DNA of 64,000 bases, taken from Ruminococcus sp. GTDB taxonomy: Bacteria > Bacillota > Clostridia > Oscillospirales > Ruminococcaceae. The first letter of the stretch is position 1; each line of letters opens with the position of its first letter. The position numbers were made by a program, and so were the translations under genes. The notes under the pieces are model-generated. The model was not told the origin of the DNA. It saw only the letters and a program-made list of their open reading frames with translations, and made no database searches. This document shows positions 24,979 through 33,384 of this stretch, in pieces. The DNA lies in assembly GCA_017521805.1 (NCBI GenBank), contig JAFXDK010000038.1, positions 43,685 through 107,684 of the forward strand, given 5' to 3'.

Positions 24979-26208
24979 ATGAAAAAAACAAAAAGATTTT
25001 TAACAGCATTAACTGCCTCCGTTCTTTCGGTTTCTGCGTTAAGTTCTTTTACAGCTTCTGCGGAAAATGAAACACCTGTTTCAAATAATGATTACATAGC
25101 AGAGCAATTGATAAAGGAATTAGACGAATACATGGCAGAAAAAGGCTATGTAAAAGCAAACGAAAAATTTTACCCCCTTTATTTCGAAAGACCTTATTTC
25201 TCACGACTGTATAATCCAAATTCATATCAACTTGCATATTTTGAAGATTATGAAAATCGCCCCGATTGTCCGGGAGTATGGGGGGTTAATGTAGATTCTG
25301 CCTATATTGATTTGTATTGTGAATTTTCTGAGGGAATTTCCACCGACGATATCAACAACTACATCAAGGAAAAACATCCTGAATTTGAAGATAACAAATT
25401 TAACGGTAAAATTTTCCATATAAGAGATTATCGAATACCCGCAAATGATAAAATTGATATTAAAGGTTTAATTGATGAACTTAAAGAAAACAATATGATT
25501 GAAACAGCTGAGTTAAGATATGGAGATATTCAGGAGCGTAGTGGTTATGCAGGTCATCACATGGAACCAATGTCATGGTTCCGACCAACCGAAGTATTTT
25601 CTTCAATTGCAGATGAATTTATTACAACAAAGCAGGATATACTTGATTATTATGCCGCAGGAAATATTGACTGTGAATTTGGTATAATTGTAATTACTGA
25701 AAAATTGCCTGAGGGTGTAGAATATATACCTTTTGGAGATATGTATAATATTGATTACTATAACAAAACAGCAGATTATCATGGATATATACCAATTACT
25801 CCGGAAGAAGCGGCTGAACTTGACAAAGAAATATTTGATGCTATAGAGTTCTTTTCCGCTGTACCACACGAAAACACACTGGAAAATCAGATAGATTTGC
25901 TTTATGAGATAAATAATGATGTTTATATTTATTCCAATGATATTGGTTATGCAGACGGTGGAGGTAGAAACTTGCCCTTGATGACTATTGAAGTTGATGT
26001 TACTAACGCAATCAACGGCGACGCAAACTGCGATAAAAAATTTACAATTGCCGATTCTACAGCAATTCTCCAATCAATAGGCAATCCCGATAAATACGGT
26101 CTCTCTTTAGAGGGCGAATATAATGCCGACTGCTCAGGCACATTTGACGGTGTAACGGCTGCTGATGCTGTTTTCATTCAGAGAAAGCTTGCAAAGGGGA
26201 TAGAATAA
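24979..26208 (+). CDS. Secreted dockerin protein with an unrecognised N-terminal module
   Basis: A 409-residue secreted protein: signal peptide (about residues 1-28, ending Thr-Ala-Ser-Ala-Glu), a ~310-residue Tyr/Asp/Glu-rich module that I cannot match to any glycosidase, CBM or peptidase family, and a C-terminal dockerin. The dockerin begins GDANCDKKFTIADSTAILQS (about residue 345) and has a second loop NADCSGTFDGVTAADAV. It is nearly the same type as the dockerins on the GH48 and GH26 enzymes in this window, so all three should bind the same cohesin class. AAGGAGG is 10 bases upstream. Convergent with rsgI, sharing its terminator. Confidence 0.87.
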   Translation: MKKTKRFLTALTASVLSVSALSSFTASAENETPVSNNDYIAEQLIKELDEYMAEKGYVKANEKFYPLYFERPYFSRLYNPNSYQLAYFEDYENRPDCPGVWGVNVDSAYIDLYCEFSEGISTDDINNYIKEKHPEFEDNKFNGKIFHIRDYRIPANDKIDIKGLIDELKENNMIETAELRYGDIQERSGYAGHHMEPMSWFRPTEVFSSIADEFITTKQDILDYYAAGNIDCEFGIIVITEKLPEGVEYIPFGDMYNIDYYNKTADYHGYIPITPEEAAELDKEIFDAIEFFSAVPHENTLENQIDLLYEINNDVYIYSNDIGYADGGGRNLPLMTIEVDVTNAINGDANCDKKFTIADSTAILQSIGNPDKYGLSLEGEYNADCSGTFDGVTAADAVFIQRKLAKGIE

Positions 26209-26221
26209 ATAAGAATAATAC

Positions 26222-26247
26222 TAAAGGGAGCGAAATCGCTCCCTTTA
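26222..26247. terminator. Bidirectional terminator between dockerin gene and rsgI
   Basis: AAAGGGAGCG (26223-26232) and CGCTCCCTTT (26237-26246) form a stem flanked by A- and T-rich bases, serving both converging genes. Confidence 0.75.
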
Positions 26248-26249
26248 TA

Positions 26250-27317
26250 TTATATATCCTCTTTTTTCACAAAATCTGTTTTCGGTAATTCTTTATGTAC
26301 CTGCTCCTTCAGCGGAACTTCCGCATTCCCCTCAGCAGCTTCCCTGTTATGATGAGGCAAAACAGGCTTTTCATTACCTGTATCATCCTTATCATGCTTT
26401 GCAGGTTTTTCATTCATATCGGGAGCTTGCGGCGGTACAGGCTTCTCTCCCTCAATTAAAGGAATATCAGCAACGGGCGGAACAACTTCATCAGGAACAG
26501 GATTTCCCTGAGGTTCCTTTTTATCATTCAGAGATTCCTTATCTGCATTAACCGGAGGAACAGGAGCAGCCGCCGGCTCGCTTACCGCAGGCTTGACCTC
26601 ATCATGCTTATGGGCAGGTGCAGTCGCTGTTGTCACAGGTGGTGCAGGAGCCTTATCATTTTTATTATCCTTGATATTCTCTGCTTTATTTTTTTCATGC
26701 AAAGGTATGTCCTTATCCTTTTCGGGAGTTTTCACCTTATCGTGTTTTCCAGCCTTGCCGTCGTGGATATTAACTTTTAAATCAAGCTTAGGCAGTTCAT
26801 TTTCAAGCTCCGTGCGCAGAGAATCTGTTTTTGCAGTGTCACTGCCGGAGACGTAAACATCAACGGTATCACCATTTGAAATATGCCCGTCAGAAATTTC
26901 CGTCTGCAAAATCTCATTGGCGGCAGTCAGCTTATCCATACCCTTTATATCGGTTTTTTCAATAATTTCCTTGCCGTAGTCGGTATCGCTTGTAAGGCGA
27001 ATAACCTTGCCTGTCTTGTTCAGCTCCATACTTATAGCCGAATCAGAAGTAATCGTCACAACAGAGTATGTTTTCAGATTCTGAGCATAATAAGAATATC
27101 CCATACCTGTAATAATCGCAACACAAGCCGCCGCTGCTGCTATAACCTTTATAACGGCAGTAATATTTCTGTTATCATTTCTGTCATTAGTCATAATAAC
27201 AGGATTAATAATTATCTGACCGACTTCAAATCCTTGATTTGCCGCAAATACAAATTTTGATTCCTCGTCCATAAGAACCGCATAGCCCTTACAACATTGC
27301 ATAACGACGTATTTCAA
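26250..27317 (-). CDS. rsgI: RsgI-type anti-sigma-I factor
   Basis: A 355-residue single-pass membrane protein. The N-terminal ~45 residues (KGYAVLMDEESKFVFA...FEVGQII) match the RsgI anti-sigma domain. A membrane helix spans about residues 52-76. A ~110-residue extracytoplasmic domain (TYSVVTITSDSAISMELN onward) is followed by ~150 residues of Lys/Pro/Asp-rich, probably disordered ectodomain with EKPVPP and EKPVLP motifs. RsgI holds SigI at the membrane until an outside signal triggers proteolysis. The usual Asn-Pro cleavage pair seems replaced by Asp-Ser. No CBM or GH module is present. The TTG start overlaps the sigI stop (TTGA), implying coupling; ATG at 27302 is the alternative. Confidence 0.85.
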   Translation of the reverse strand: MKYVVMQCCKGYAVLMDEESKFVFAANQGFEVGQIIINPVIMTNDRNDNRNITAVIKVIAAAAACVAIITGMGYSYYAQNLKTYSVVTITSDSAISMELNKTGKVIRLTSDTDYGKEIIEKTDIKGMDKLTAANEILQTEISDGHISNGDTVDVYVSGSDTAKTDSLRTELENELPKLDLKVNIHDGKAGKHDKVKTPEKDKDIPLHEKNKAENIKDNKNDKAPAPPVTTATAPAHKHDEVKPAVSEPAAAPVPPVNADKESLNDKKEPQGNPVPDEVVPPVADIPLIEGEKPVPPQAPDMNEKPAKHDKDDTGNEKPVLPHHNREAAEGNAEVPLKEQVHKELPKTDFVKKEDI

Positions 27318-28036
27318 TTATTTTCACCGCCTTTCAATACCTGCATAATATGTCCTCTCATAATCTCGTAGCCGTTTGTACAGATAAGCAGCATAGCCAC
27401 AAGATATTTTCTGTGCCGTTCAAGAGTTTTTCTTTCAGCTCCTGTGCCCTCCGCAAGAGCCGCAATGGGAACTCTCTTAGTGCGCAAAAAATCCTCCAGT
27501 ATCGTTGGATTATTTCTTGCATAGCGTACAGCCCGTCCGCATATTTCAAGAGTTCTCTGCTGTTTTGGGGAATTATCAGCTATATCTGTAAATGACACGC
27601 CGAAATCCGCCATTTGAACAGAAAGCTCAGCAATTTCCTGCTTTGTGGCTTCACGGGCTTCTATTTCGCCGTAGTCATCACGGGTATCGCTGATAGAATC
27701 TATAAGTTCAGTTTTTTCATCATCTGATGTATATAAAGAAACGTTTCCGCTGTTTCTTTTTTCCCTGCGATAATTATCTATGAGGCGATTTTTTATATGC
27801 ATTGCTGCAAATTTCAGAAATGAGCCCCGCAGCTTTGAATAATTTCGTATAGCCTCATAAAAGGCAAACATAGCAATACTCAGTTCATCATCGCTCTTAT
27901 CAGGGGAACGATTAAGAAACTTCGCCGTTTCTGCCTTTATAAATGGCATATAATCCGATATAAGCTTATCGGCTTCACCGCTGTCAGTTTTTGCCAGATT
28001 AACTCTGGAAATAATCTCATGAGTTTCGGAGTTCAT
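27314..28036 (-). CDS. sigI: RNA polymerase sigma-I factor
   Basis: A 240-residue sigma factor. The sigma region 2 is visible as DELSIAMFAFYEAIRNY...GSFLKFAAMHIKNRLIDNYRREKR (about residues 53-100), the characteristic SigI version. A C-terminal SigI-specific helical region with RKTLERHRKYLVAMLLI near residue 210 replaces region 4. In Clostridium thermocellum, SigI factors drive cellulosome and polysaccharide-related genes under RsgI control. The start at 28036 follows GGAGG by 7 bases; a longer frame to 28132 would overlap its own promoters. Co-translated with rsgI. Confidence 0.9.
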   Translation of the reverse strand: MNSETHEIISRVNLAKTDSGEADKLISDYMPFIKAETAKFLNRSPDKSDDELSIAMFAFYEAIRNYSKLRGSFLKFAAMHIKNRLIDNYRREKRNSGNVSLYTSDDEKTELIDSISDTRDDYGEIEAREATKQEIAELSVQMADFGVSFTDIADNSPKQQRTLEICGRAVRYARNNPTILEDFLRTKRVPIAALAEGTGAERKTLERHRKYLVAMLLICTNGYEIMRGHIMQVLKGGENN

Positions 28037-28058
28037 TTCACACCTCCTCTTATATATA

Positions 28059-28090
28059 GTATACGCAGAAAATTTTGAATTTTCGGGGTA
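28059..28090 (-). promoter_or_regulatory. Candidate SigI-type autoregulatory promoter of sigI-rsgI
   Basis: Minus strand TACCCCG (28090-28084), 18-base spacer, CGTATAC (28065-28059), 22 bases before the sigI start codon. Same layout as at 24658-24689. SigI autoregulation is established in Bacillus and C. thermocellum; here it is inferred. Confidence 0.6.
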
Positions 28091-28102
28091 TCTACTATAC
28101 AT

Positions 28103-28132
28103 ATTATATAATACTTTCTCAACCTTTGTCAA
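28103..28132 (-). promoter_or_regulatory. Sigma-A promoter of sigI-rsgI
   Basis: Minus strand TTGACA (28132-28127), 18-base spacer, TATAAT (28108-28103), just upstream of the SigI-type element, giving a tandem basal plus inducible arrangement. Confidence 0.65.
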
Positions 28133-28170
28133 GGCATTTTGTGCGTTTTCTCTCTTGGATTTACAAAATA

Positions 28171-28199
28171 TTGCGAATTCTGCTCAGGTAACATATTAT
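28171..28199 (+). promoter_or_regulatory. Possible promoter of the 39-residue membrane protein
   Basis: TTGCGA (28171-28176), 17-base spacer, TATTAT (28194-28199), 71 bases before the ATG at 28271. Confidence 0.45.
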
Positions 28200-28270
28200 T
28201 TCCTCACATAAAACAGCTTAAAAATCACATCATATTTCAGATTAAAATTTAATACAAAGGAGGCACCCTA

Positions 28271-28390
28271 ATGAATACAATAAAAAATTTTCTCATTGAA
28301 ACTGTTGTCCTCACCGCCGCAGTTGTCGGCTGGGGAATTCTCATAACACTCCGATTTGTTAAAAGCATTAGCAGTCAGTACAGGAAATAA
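28271..28390 (+). CDS. 39-residue single-span membrane protein
   Basis: A very short gene with a strong ribosome site, AAAGGAGG at 28256-28263, 7 bases before ATG. The product has a short N-terminus (MNTIKNF), one hydrophobic helix (about residues 8-29, ending Ile-Leu-Ile-Thr-Leu-Arg-Phe) and a basic C-terminus ending Gln-Tyr-Arg-Lys. It is divergent from sigI with its own possible promoter. No family was recognised; it could be a small regulator or structural membrane peptide. Confidence 0.6.
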   Translation: MNTIKNFLIETVVLTAAVVGWGILITLRFVKSISSQYRK

Positions 28391-28432
28391 TTAAAGGCTT
28401 CCGCACTAAGCAGAAACCTTTTAATTAAGCAC

Positions 28433-29851
28433 TTATCTATCACCTTTCGGATTCACCATACAAGCACCTGCAAGCATCCAGAAAATCGGAGTAAAAGCAG
28501 TACTGCTGCAGCATATCAGGAACAGGAGCGCTCCTATAGCTGTCAAAAGAGTCATGGAAAGGGTAATAGTATTTTTTCCTTTTTTATAATTCCCGAATCC
28601 AATTGCAAGAACGCCGAGAATCGTCACAACAAAAGCTATAGCAGAGGGAATGCCTCTTGTTGCCGCCGTATTGAGATACTCGTTATATACTCTGTCAAAT
28701 GAACCCTTATTGAATATTGCCACATCTTCAATCAAGGCAGTCTCAGGATTTTCCGTTCCGTAATTGTAAATCTGCGGATACACCAGCTGGTCAGGACCTG
28801 TACCCGTCAGACCGTTTGCGCTTATAATATTCATCGCTTTGCGGTTGAGTGTATAATAAACATCATAGGTATCGTCGATATCAACTAAATCAGAATCATA
28901 ACCTCCGCTTGCATTGATTCGCATATAGCTGTCAGCAAACCAGAGAATACGCCCGTCGTACAGACGATAGCTGTCTATATTTCCGATTAATCCGCAATTA
29001 ACTATAACTACGGAAACTGCCGCAGGAATAATCGCACCGAATACAGCCAATAGATTTTTTTTCGGAGCTTTTACTGTGATAATCATAGAAATTCCCACAA
29101 CAATGGCAAGTACAAAACCGCAAATACCCACAAATGAGTATGTAAACATTATTACAAATGATGAAAGACACACTGTAATTATGCAGAATATCTTTGATTT
29201 CTTACCTTCAAAAATTGCAAATCCCATAAATGCTGTTGCTATTGAGATGCTCAGCACCATTGCAAGAAACATTGGAGACTGCGATAATCCAGAAGCCGCA
29301 TTTACCTCAATTGTTATGGATGCTCTGGAATAATCGCTGAATTCTCCCATGAATATCTGAACAAGAGAGACAATACTGTTAAGCAAACCATTTCCCAGTA
29401 TTCCATACAAAAGTAATTTTCTCGCCTTATCCCCTTTTATAGCGACGGCAGTGATAAAAAACGAAGCGTAGAAAAGCAGAGCCAGTAAACCCTCGTTTCT
29501 GCCCGGGAATCCATTAAGAGCAACATACATATCATATGAATCAAGCATTGAAATAACCGCCCATAACAGCCCGAATCCTACCACACATACAGGAAAAAGA
29601 ACAGCTTTGCTTATGTATTTCTTCATAGCGCCGATAAGAACAAGAACTATGCAGAAAACGCCGCCCAACGTCATTCCCACAGAAGTAAGAACATACACCT
29701 TTTCTCCTGTGGCAAGAGGTATTGCCGCGGACAGCGATGTAAGAAACACCGTAAGCACGAGAACCCATGAAGCAAGCTTTGAATATTTTTCCTCTGTCAT
29801 ATTTACAATAAAATTTGATTTTTCAGATGAATTAAAAAGCTGTTTTGCCAT
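28433..29851 (-). CDS. O-antigen-ligase-like polytopic membrane protein
   Basis: A 472-residue protein with about ten to twelve membrane helices and a large extracytoplasmic loop (about residues 300-400) containing GRILWF, NGLTGTGPDQL and VYNEYLNTAATRGIPS. The latter resembles the Wzy_C/O-antigen ligase signature (His/Tyr-Asn-Glu...Gly-Ile-Pro). Such proteins link or polymerise lipid-carried glycans at the outer face of the membrane. It stands alone, without glycosyltransferases nearby. The start follows GGAGG. The rny terminator lies just upstream, so it needs its own promoter. Confidence 0.75.
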   Translation of the reverse strand: MAKQLFNSSEKSNFIVNMTEEKYSKLASWVLVLTVFLTSLSAAIPLATGEKVYVLTSVGMTLGGVFCIVLVLIGAMKKYISKAVLFPVCVVGFGLLWAVISMLDSYDMYVALNGFPGRNEGLLALLFYASFFITAVAIKGDKARKLLLYGILGNGLLNSIVSLVQIFMGEFSDYSRASITIEVNAASGLSQSPMFLAMVLSISIATAFMGFAIFEGKKSKIFCIITVCLSSFVIMFTYSFVGICGFVLAIVVGISMIITVKAPKKNLLAVFGAIIPAAVSVVIVNCGLIGNIDSYRLYDGRILWFADSYMRINASGGYDSDLVDIDDTYDVYYTLNRKAMNIISANGLTGTGPDQLVYPQIYNYGTENPETALIEDVAIFNKGSFDRVYNEYLNTAATRGIPSAIAFVVTILGVLAIGFGNYKKGKNTITLSMTLLTAIGALLFLICCSSTAFTPIFWMLAGACMVNPKGDR

Positions 29852-29872
29852 ATCTCATCATTCCTCCTTTAC

Positions 29873-29902
29873 AAAAAAACTGCGGACGTTGCCATCCGCA
29901 GT
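29873..29902 (-). terminator. Terminator of rny
   Basis: ACTGCGGA (29879-29886) and TCCGCAGT (29895-29902); on the minus strand seven T residues follow. Eight bases after the rny stop. Confidence 0.85.
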
Positions 29903-29909
29903 AATTCGC

Positions 29910-31487
29910 TTATTTTGCGTAATCAGTAACCCTGCTCTCTCTGATGAGGTTGACCTTAATCTGTCCGGGATATTCCATTTCAGCTTCGATCTGCTGTGCA
30001 ATCTGTCTTGCAACAAGCACCATTTTCTCATCGTTGATAATTTCGGGAACAACCATAATTCTGACTTCACGTCCTGCCTGTACAGCAAAGCATTTTTCAA
30101 CGCCGTTATAAGAAGTTGCAATTTCTTCAAGCTTCTGAAGTCTCTTGATATAGCTCTCGTAATTCTCACTTCTTGCGGCAGGTCGTGCAGCGGATATTGC
30201 ATCAGCTGCCTGTACAATACAAGCAATAACAGTTTTTGGGTCAACATCGTTATGATGAGCCTCAACGGCGTGAATAACAACGGCATTTTCATTGTACTTC
30301 TTACAAACGTCAACACCTATCTGAACGTGTGAGCCCTCGATTTCGGAAGTAAGAGCCTTACCGATATCGTGGAGAAGTCCTGCACGCCTTGCCATATTCG
30401 CATCAACACCCAGTTCAGCCGCCAGAACTCCGCAAAGCTTTGCAACCTCAATAGAGTGGTCGAGAACGTTCTGTCTGTAGCTTGTACGGAACTTGAGTCT
30501 TCCGAGGAGCTTTATAAGCTCATGGTTAATTCCGTGAACATTTGTTTCGATTACTGCACGTTCACCCTCCTGCTTGATACGGTACTCAACCTCACGGCGA
30601 GCCTTATCAACCATTTCTTCGATACGTGCGGGGTGGATTCTTCCGTCAGCTATAAGCTTTTCAAGAGCGATTCTTGCAACCTCACGGCGAATCTGGTCAA
30701 AACATGAAAGCGTAATAGCCTCCGGTGTATCGTCAATAATAAGGTCAACTCCCGTAAGAGTTTCGAGGGTTCTGATATTTCTTCCCTCACGACCGATAAT
30801 ACGTCCCTTCATTTCGTCGTTGGGCAGGGGAACAACGGAAACTGCCGCCTCCGAAACCTGATCTGCCGCAACCTTTGCGATAGCAAGAGATATCTGATTT
30901 CTTGCCTTCTCGTTGCATTCATCCTTGAGCTGCTGCTCATAAGCTGCGATCTTGACAGCCTTTTCGTGCACAAGATCGTCCTCCAGCTTGGAAAGTATGT
31001 ATTCCTTAGCCTGATCCTTAGTAAATTCCGAAATACGTTCCAGAACGTCCATTTCGGATTTCTTGATCTGTTCTGCTTCCTTGAGTTTTTCATCGGCACT
31101 CTTTATCTTCTGATTAAGAGTTTCTTCTTTTTTCTCAAGGTTATCTGTTTTCTTGTCGAGATTCTCCTCTTTTTGCTGCATACGTCTTTCCTGACGGGAC
31201 AGCTCAGCTCTGCGGTCTTTGATTTCCTTATCCGCTTCACTGCGAAGCTTGTGAATCTCATCCTTTGCCTCTACGAGAGCGCTTTTCTTCTTAGCGTCAG
31301 CGTCCTTTTCAGCGTCAGCAACGATACGCTCTGCCTGCTTTTCGGCAGAACCAACCACAGCCTCCGCCTCACGCTTACGCTGTTCAACGCCTGCTGCAAC
31401 ACCTTTTTTGTAAGCCATAAATCCGCCTACAGCCGCACCTGCAATTAAAGCGACAAGTATAAGCACAATAGCAATAATAGGATCCAT
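29910..31487 (-). CDS. rny: Ribonuclease Y
   Basis: A 525-residue membrane-tethered endoribonuclease that starts decay of many mRNAs. It has an N-terminal membrane helix (about residues 3-24), a long charged coiled coil (about 30-190), a KH RNA-binding domain with [12 protein letters not shown] (about residue 227), and an HD metal-dependent phosphodiesterase domain with LLHDIGKA (His-Asp about residue 366). Length matches the family. ATG at 31487 is preferred because GGAGG (31503-31499) is 11 bases upstream; the ATG at 31496 is only 2 bases from it. Monocistronic. Confidence 0.96.
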   Translation of the reverse strand: MDPIIAIVLILVALIAGAAVGGFMAYKKGVAAGVEQRKREAEAVVGSAEKQAERIVADAEKDADAKKKSALVEAKDEIHKLRSEADKEIKDRRAELSRQERRMQQKEENLDKKTDNLEKKEETLNQKIKSADEKLKEAEQIKKSEMDVLERISEFTKDQAKEYILSKLEDDLVHEKAVKIAAYEQQLKDECNEKARNQISLAIAKVAADQVSEAAVSVVPLPNDEMKGRIIGREGRNIRTLETLTGVDLIIDDTPEAITLSCFDQIRREVARIALEKLIADGRIHPARIEEMVDKARREVEYRIKQEGERAVIETNVHGINHELIKLLGRLKFRTSYRQNVLDHSIEVAKLCGVLAAELGVDANMARRAGLLHDIGKALTSEIEGSHVQIGVDVCKKYNENAVVIHAVEAHHNDVDPKTVIACIVQAADAISAARPAARSENYESYIKRLQKLEEIATSYNGVEKCFAVQAGREVRIMVVPEIINDEKMVLVARQIAQQIEAEMEYPGQIKVNLIRESRVTDYAK

Positions 31488-31919
31488 ACAGTGCATTACC
31501 TCCTTAGCAATATTTTAGTTTGTATAATTAACGTATACTGCTTCGGGCGGTAAATGCCGCATTATTTTATTCATTTGTAGTATATATTGACAGGGCAAAC
31601 TCCCTGAAAAAGCCGGACATTCCGTCCGTATTTGTTTATATATCCTATTCGGAATATTTATCTTTCTCCGAAATGATTTAAAACAAAGCTGCATTACTGC
31701 CTGAAAGCAATACTTCTGCAAAATACAACATAATTATTATACACTTTTTTCAGACATATGTCAATAGATTTTCAGCCGAATTATTACAAAACAGTAAAAT
31801 TTAATTTTGTTAATTATCAATACAGCCTTTTTAATTTATTCGCATTTATCAATTTAAGCCTATAAATAACAAATAATTGTGCAAATTAACGGTTATTCAC
31901 TTTAATTTGCTAAAAAAGG

Positions 31920-31948
31920 TTGAATTTTTCGACTTACTGTGATATAAT
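31920..31948 (+). promoter_or_regulatory. Sigma-A promoter of the leader and proBA-containing operon
   Basis: TTGAAT (31920-31925), 17-base spacer, TATAAT (31943-31948). Predicted transcription start near 31955, directly ahead of the structured leader. The rest of 31488-31919 is AT-rich and shows nothing else. Confidence 0.75.
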
Positions 31949-31954
31949 TTATTT

Positions 31955-32047
31955 AATAGGCTTTTTTGCGTTCTGTGGGAAAAAAGCCGCTAATCTTGGC
32001 ACGACTGTATGCCGGAAATACAGTCTCCCCTGCGGATAGGAGTAACC
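31955..32047 (+). ncRNA. Structured 5' leader, possible riboswitch of unknown class
   Basis: About 93 bases between the promoter and the ATG at 32048. Stem 1 pairs GGCTTTTTT (31959-31967) with AAAAAAGCC (31980-31988). Stem 2 pairs GACTGTAT (32003-32010) with ATACAGTC (32018-32025). CCGC (31987-31990) can pair with GCGG (32032-32035) to close a larger helix. CTCC (32025-32028) can pair with GGAG of the ribosome site. I could not match it to glycine, THF, ZTP, fluoride, preQ1, SAM, guanidine or T-box leaders from memory. Confidence 0.5.
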
Positions 32048-32413
32048 ATGTTTCTTCCAGATTTTTTCACAACAATCAACCTTACAAGCGTTGAAAATCC
32101 AAATCTTTTTCCATTTCCATTCAAGCTTCATCTCATATTCTCTATCGTATCTTTTTTCTTTTTCATAATCAGATTTATATATGACAAAAAGCCATATCAG
32201 GCTATCTTAGCCCTTGCAATCCCCTTTTCCATGACAATCTGGCTGTCGGAAAACAGAGTGTGGTTCTATATCGTCGGCATTATTGAGCTTGTGCTTATTC
32301 TCGCCGCTTGTATATCCACTATTGTTTACAATATCAAGCACCCACAGCCTAAGGAAGCCGAAAAAAAAGCAGACGACGAAAACACCTCAGACAGCAAAAA
32401 TGAGGCTGAATAA
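32048..32413 (+). CDS. Small polytopic membrane protein
   Basis: A 121-residue protein with three or four hydrophobic segments (about residues 26-42, 50-64, 72-98) and a Lys/Glu/Asp-rich cytosolic tail of about 22 residues. The family was not recognised. ATG at 32048 has AGGAG 5 bases upstream inside the structured leader, so its translation could be controlled by that RNA. First gene of the likely operon with the hydroxyacid dehydrogenase, proB and proA (gaps of 2, 18 and 19 bp). Confidence 0.7.
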   Translation: MFLPDFFTTINLTSVENPNLFPFPFKLHLIFSIVSFFFFIIRFIYDKKPYQAILALAIPFSMTIWLSENRVWFYIVGIIELVLILAACISTIVYNIKHPQPKEAEKKADDENTSDSKNEAE

Positions 32414-32415
32414 TC

Positions 32416-33366
32416 ATGAATATTGTTATTCTTGACTGGTCTACCATGTGCGCAAGCAACGACCTTTCTTCCGATATTTTCAAGGAATACGGTGATGTAA
32501 AGGCATATTCCCTGACCGCCCCCGACGAAGTAATTTCCCGAATCGGCGATGCTGAAATCGTTCTCTGCAACAAAGTGCTTATCACAAGGGAAATTATAGA
32601 TAATTGCCCGAACCTGCGATATATCGGGCTTTTTGCCACAGGCTTCAATAATATCGATGTTGAATATGCCGCTAAAAAGGGCATAACCGTATGCAATGCA
32701 GGACAGTATTCCACAAATGCCGTTGCACAGCAGGTTTTTGCCTATATTCTCGACTATTGCAGCCGTATCCGCGACTACGACAGCGTCGTAAAAGAGGGCA
32801 AATGGGAAAGCTCCCCATGCTTTTCATATTTCCCCATTCCAACAGCCGAAATGCAGGGTAAAGCCCTGTCTATCGTGGGATTCGGCTCAATCGGCAAAAG
32901 GGTTGCAGAGCTTGGAACAGCTTTCGGTATGAATATTCTTGTCAACACAAGAACTGCTCGCGAAAATTGCCCCTATGAAGTGTCTGATTTAGACACAGCA
33001 GTAAAAAATGCCGATTTTCTTACATTTCACTGTCCCCTTACAGATAAGACAAATGGCATGATAAATGCCGATTTACTGGGAAAGATGAAGAAATCAGCCG
33101 TACTTATCAACACATCAAGAGGACCTGTTGTTAATGAAGCGGATTTAGCGGAAGCGCTCAAAAACGGCACAATTTCTGCCGCCTATCTGGACGTTCTTGA
33201 AAAAGAGCCCATGTCTCCCGATACTCCGCTGAAAAATGCACCAAACTGCGTAATTACGCCACATACAGCATGGGCGGCATATGAAACAAGAGTTCGCCTG
33301 CTTAACATAGTAAGCGAAAATATAAAATGCTGGCTTGAGGGTAAGCCGCAGAATAAAGTTAATTAA
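32416..33366 (+). CDS. D-isomer-specific 2-hydroxyacid dehydrogenase (glycerate/hydroxypyruvate type)
   Basis: A 316-residue NAD(P)-dependent dehydrogenase. It has the Rossmann motif GFGSIGKRVAELG (about residues 155-167), the catalytic Arg region NTSRGPVVNEADL (about 232), the Glu in EKEP (about 262) and the catalytic His in PHTAWA (about 282). It resembles glycerate dehydrogenase (HprA) among this family and would reduce hydroxypyruvate or a similar 2-oxoacid; the exact substrate is inference. The gene starts 2 bp after the membrane-protein stop and precedes proB by 18 bp. Confidence 0.87.
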   Translation: MNIVILDWSTMCASNDLSSDIFKEYGDVKAYSLTAPDEVISRIGDAEIVLCNKVLITREIIDNCPNLRYIGLFATGFNNIDVEYAAKKGITVCNAGQYSTNAVAQQVFAYILDYCSRIRDYDSVVKEGKWESSPCFSYFPIPTAEMQGKALSIVGFGSIGKRVAELGTAFGMNILVNTRTARENCPYEVSDLDTAVKNADFLTFHCPLTDKTNGMINADLLGKMKKSAVLINTSRGPVVNEADLAEALKNGTISAAYLDVLEKEPMSPDTPLKNAPNCVITPHTAWAAYETRVRLLNIVSENIKCWLEGKPQNKVN

Positions 33367-33384
33367 TATAAGGAAATGATATAA

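Noticed and set aside
28391-28432. Terminator hairpin after the 39-residue gene (AAAGGCTTCCGC / GCAGAAACCTTT)
   Set aside because: Two mismatches in a 12-bp stem and a poor T run on either strand; too weak to call.
31515-31721. 68-codon minus-strand frame upstream of rny
   Set aside because: No ribosome site, no similarity, AT-rich intergenic composition.
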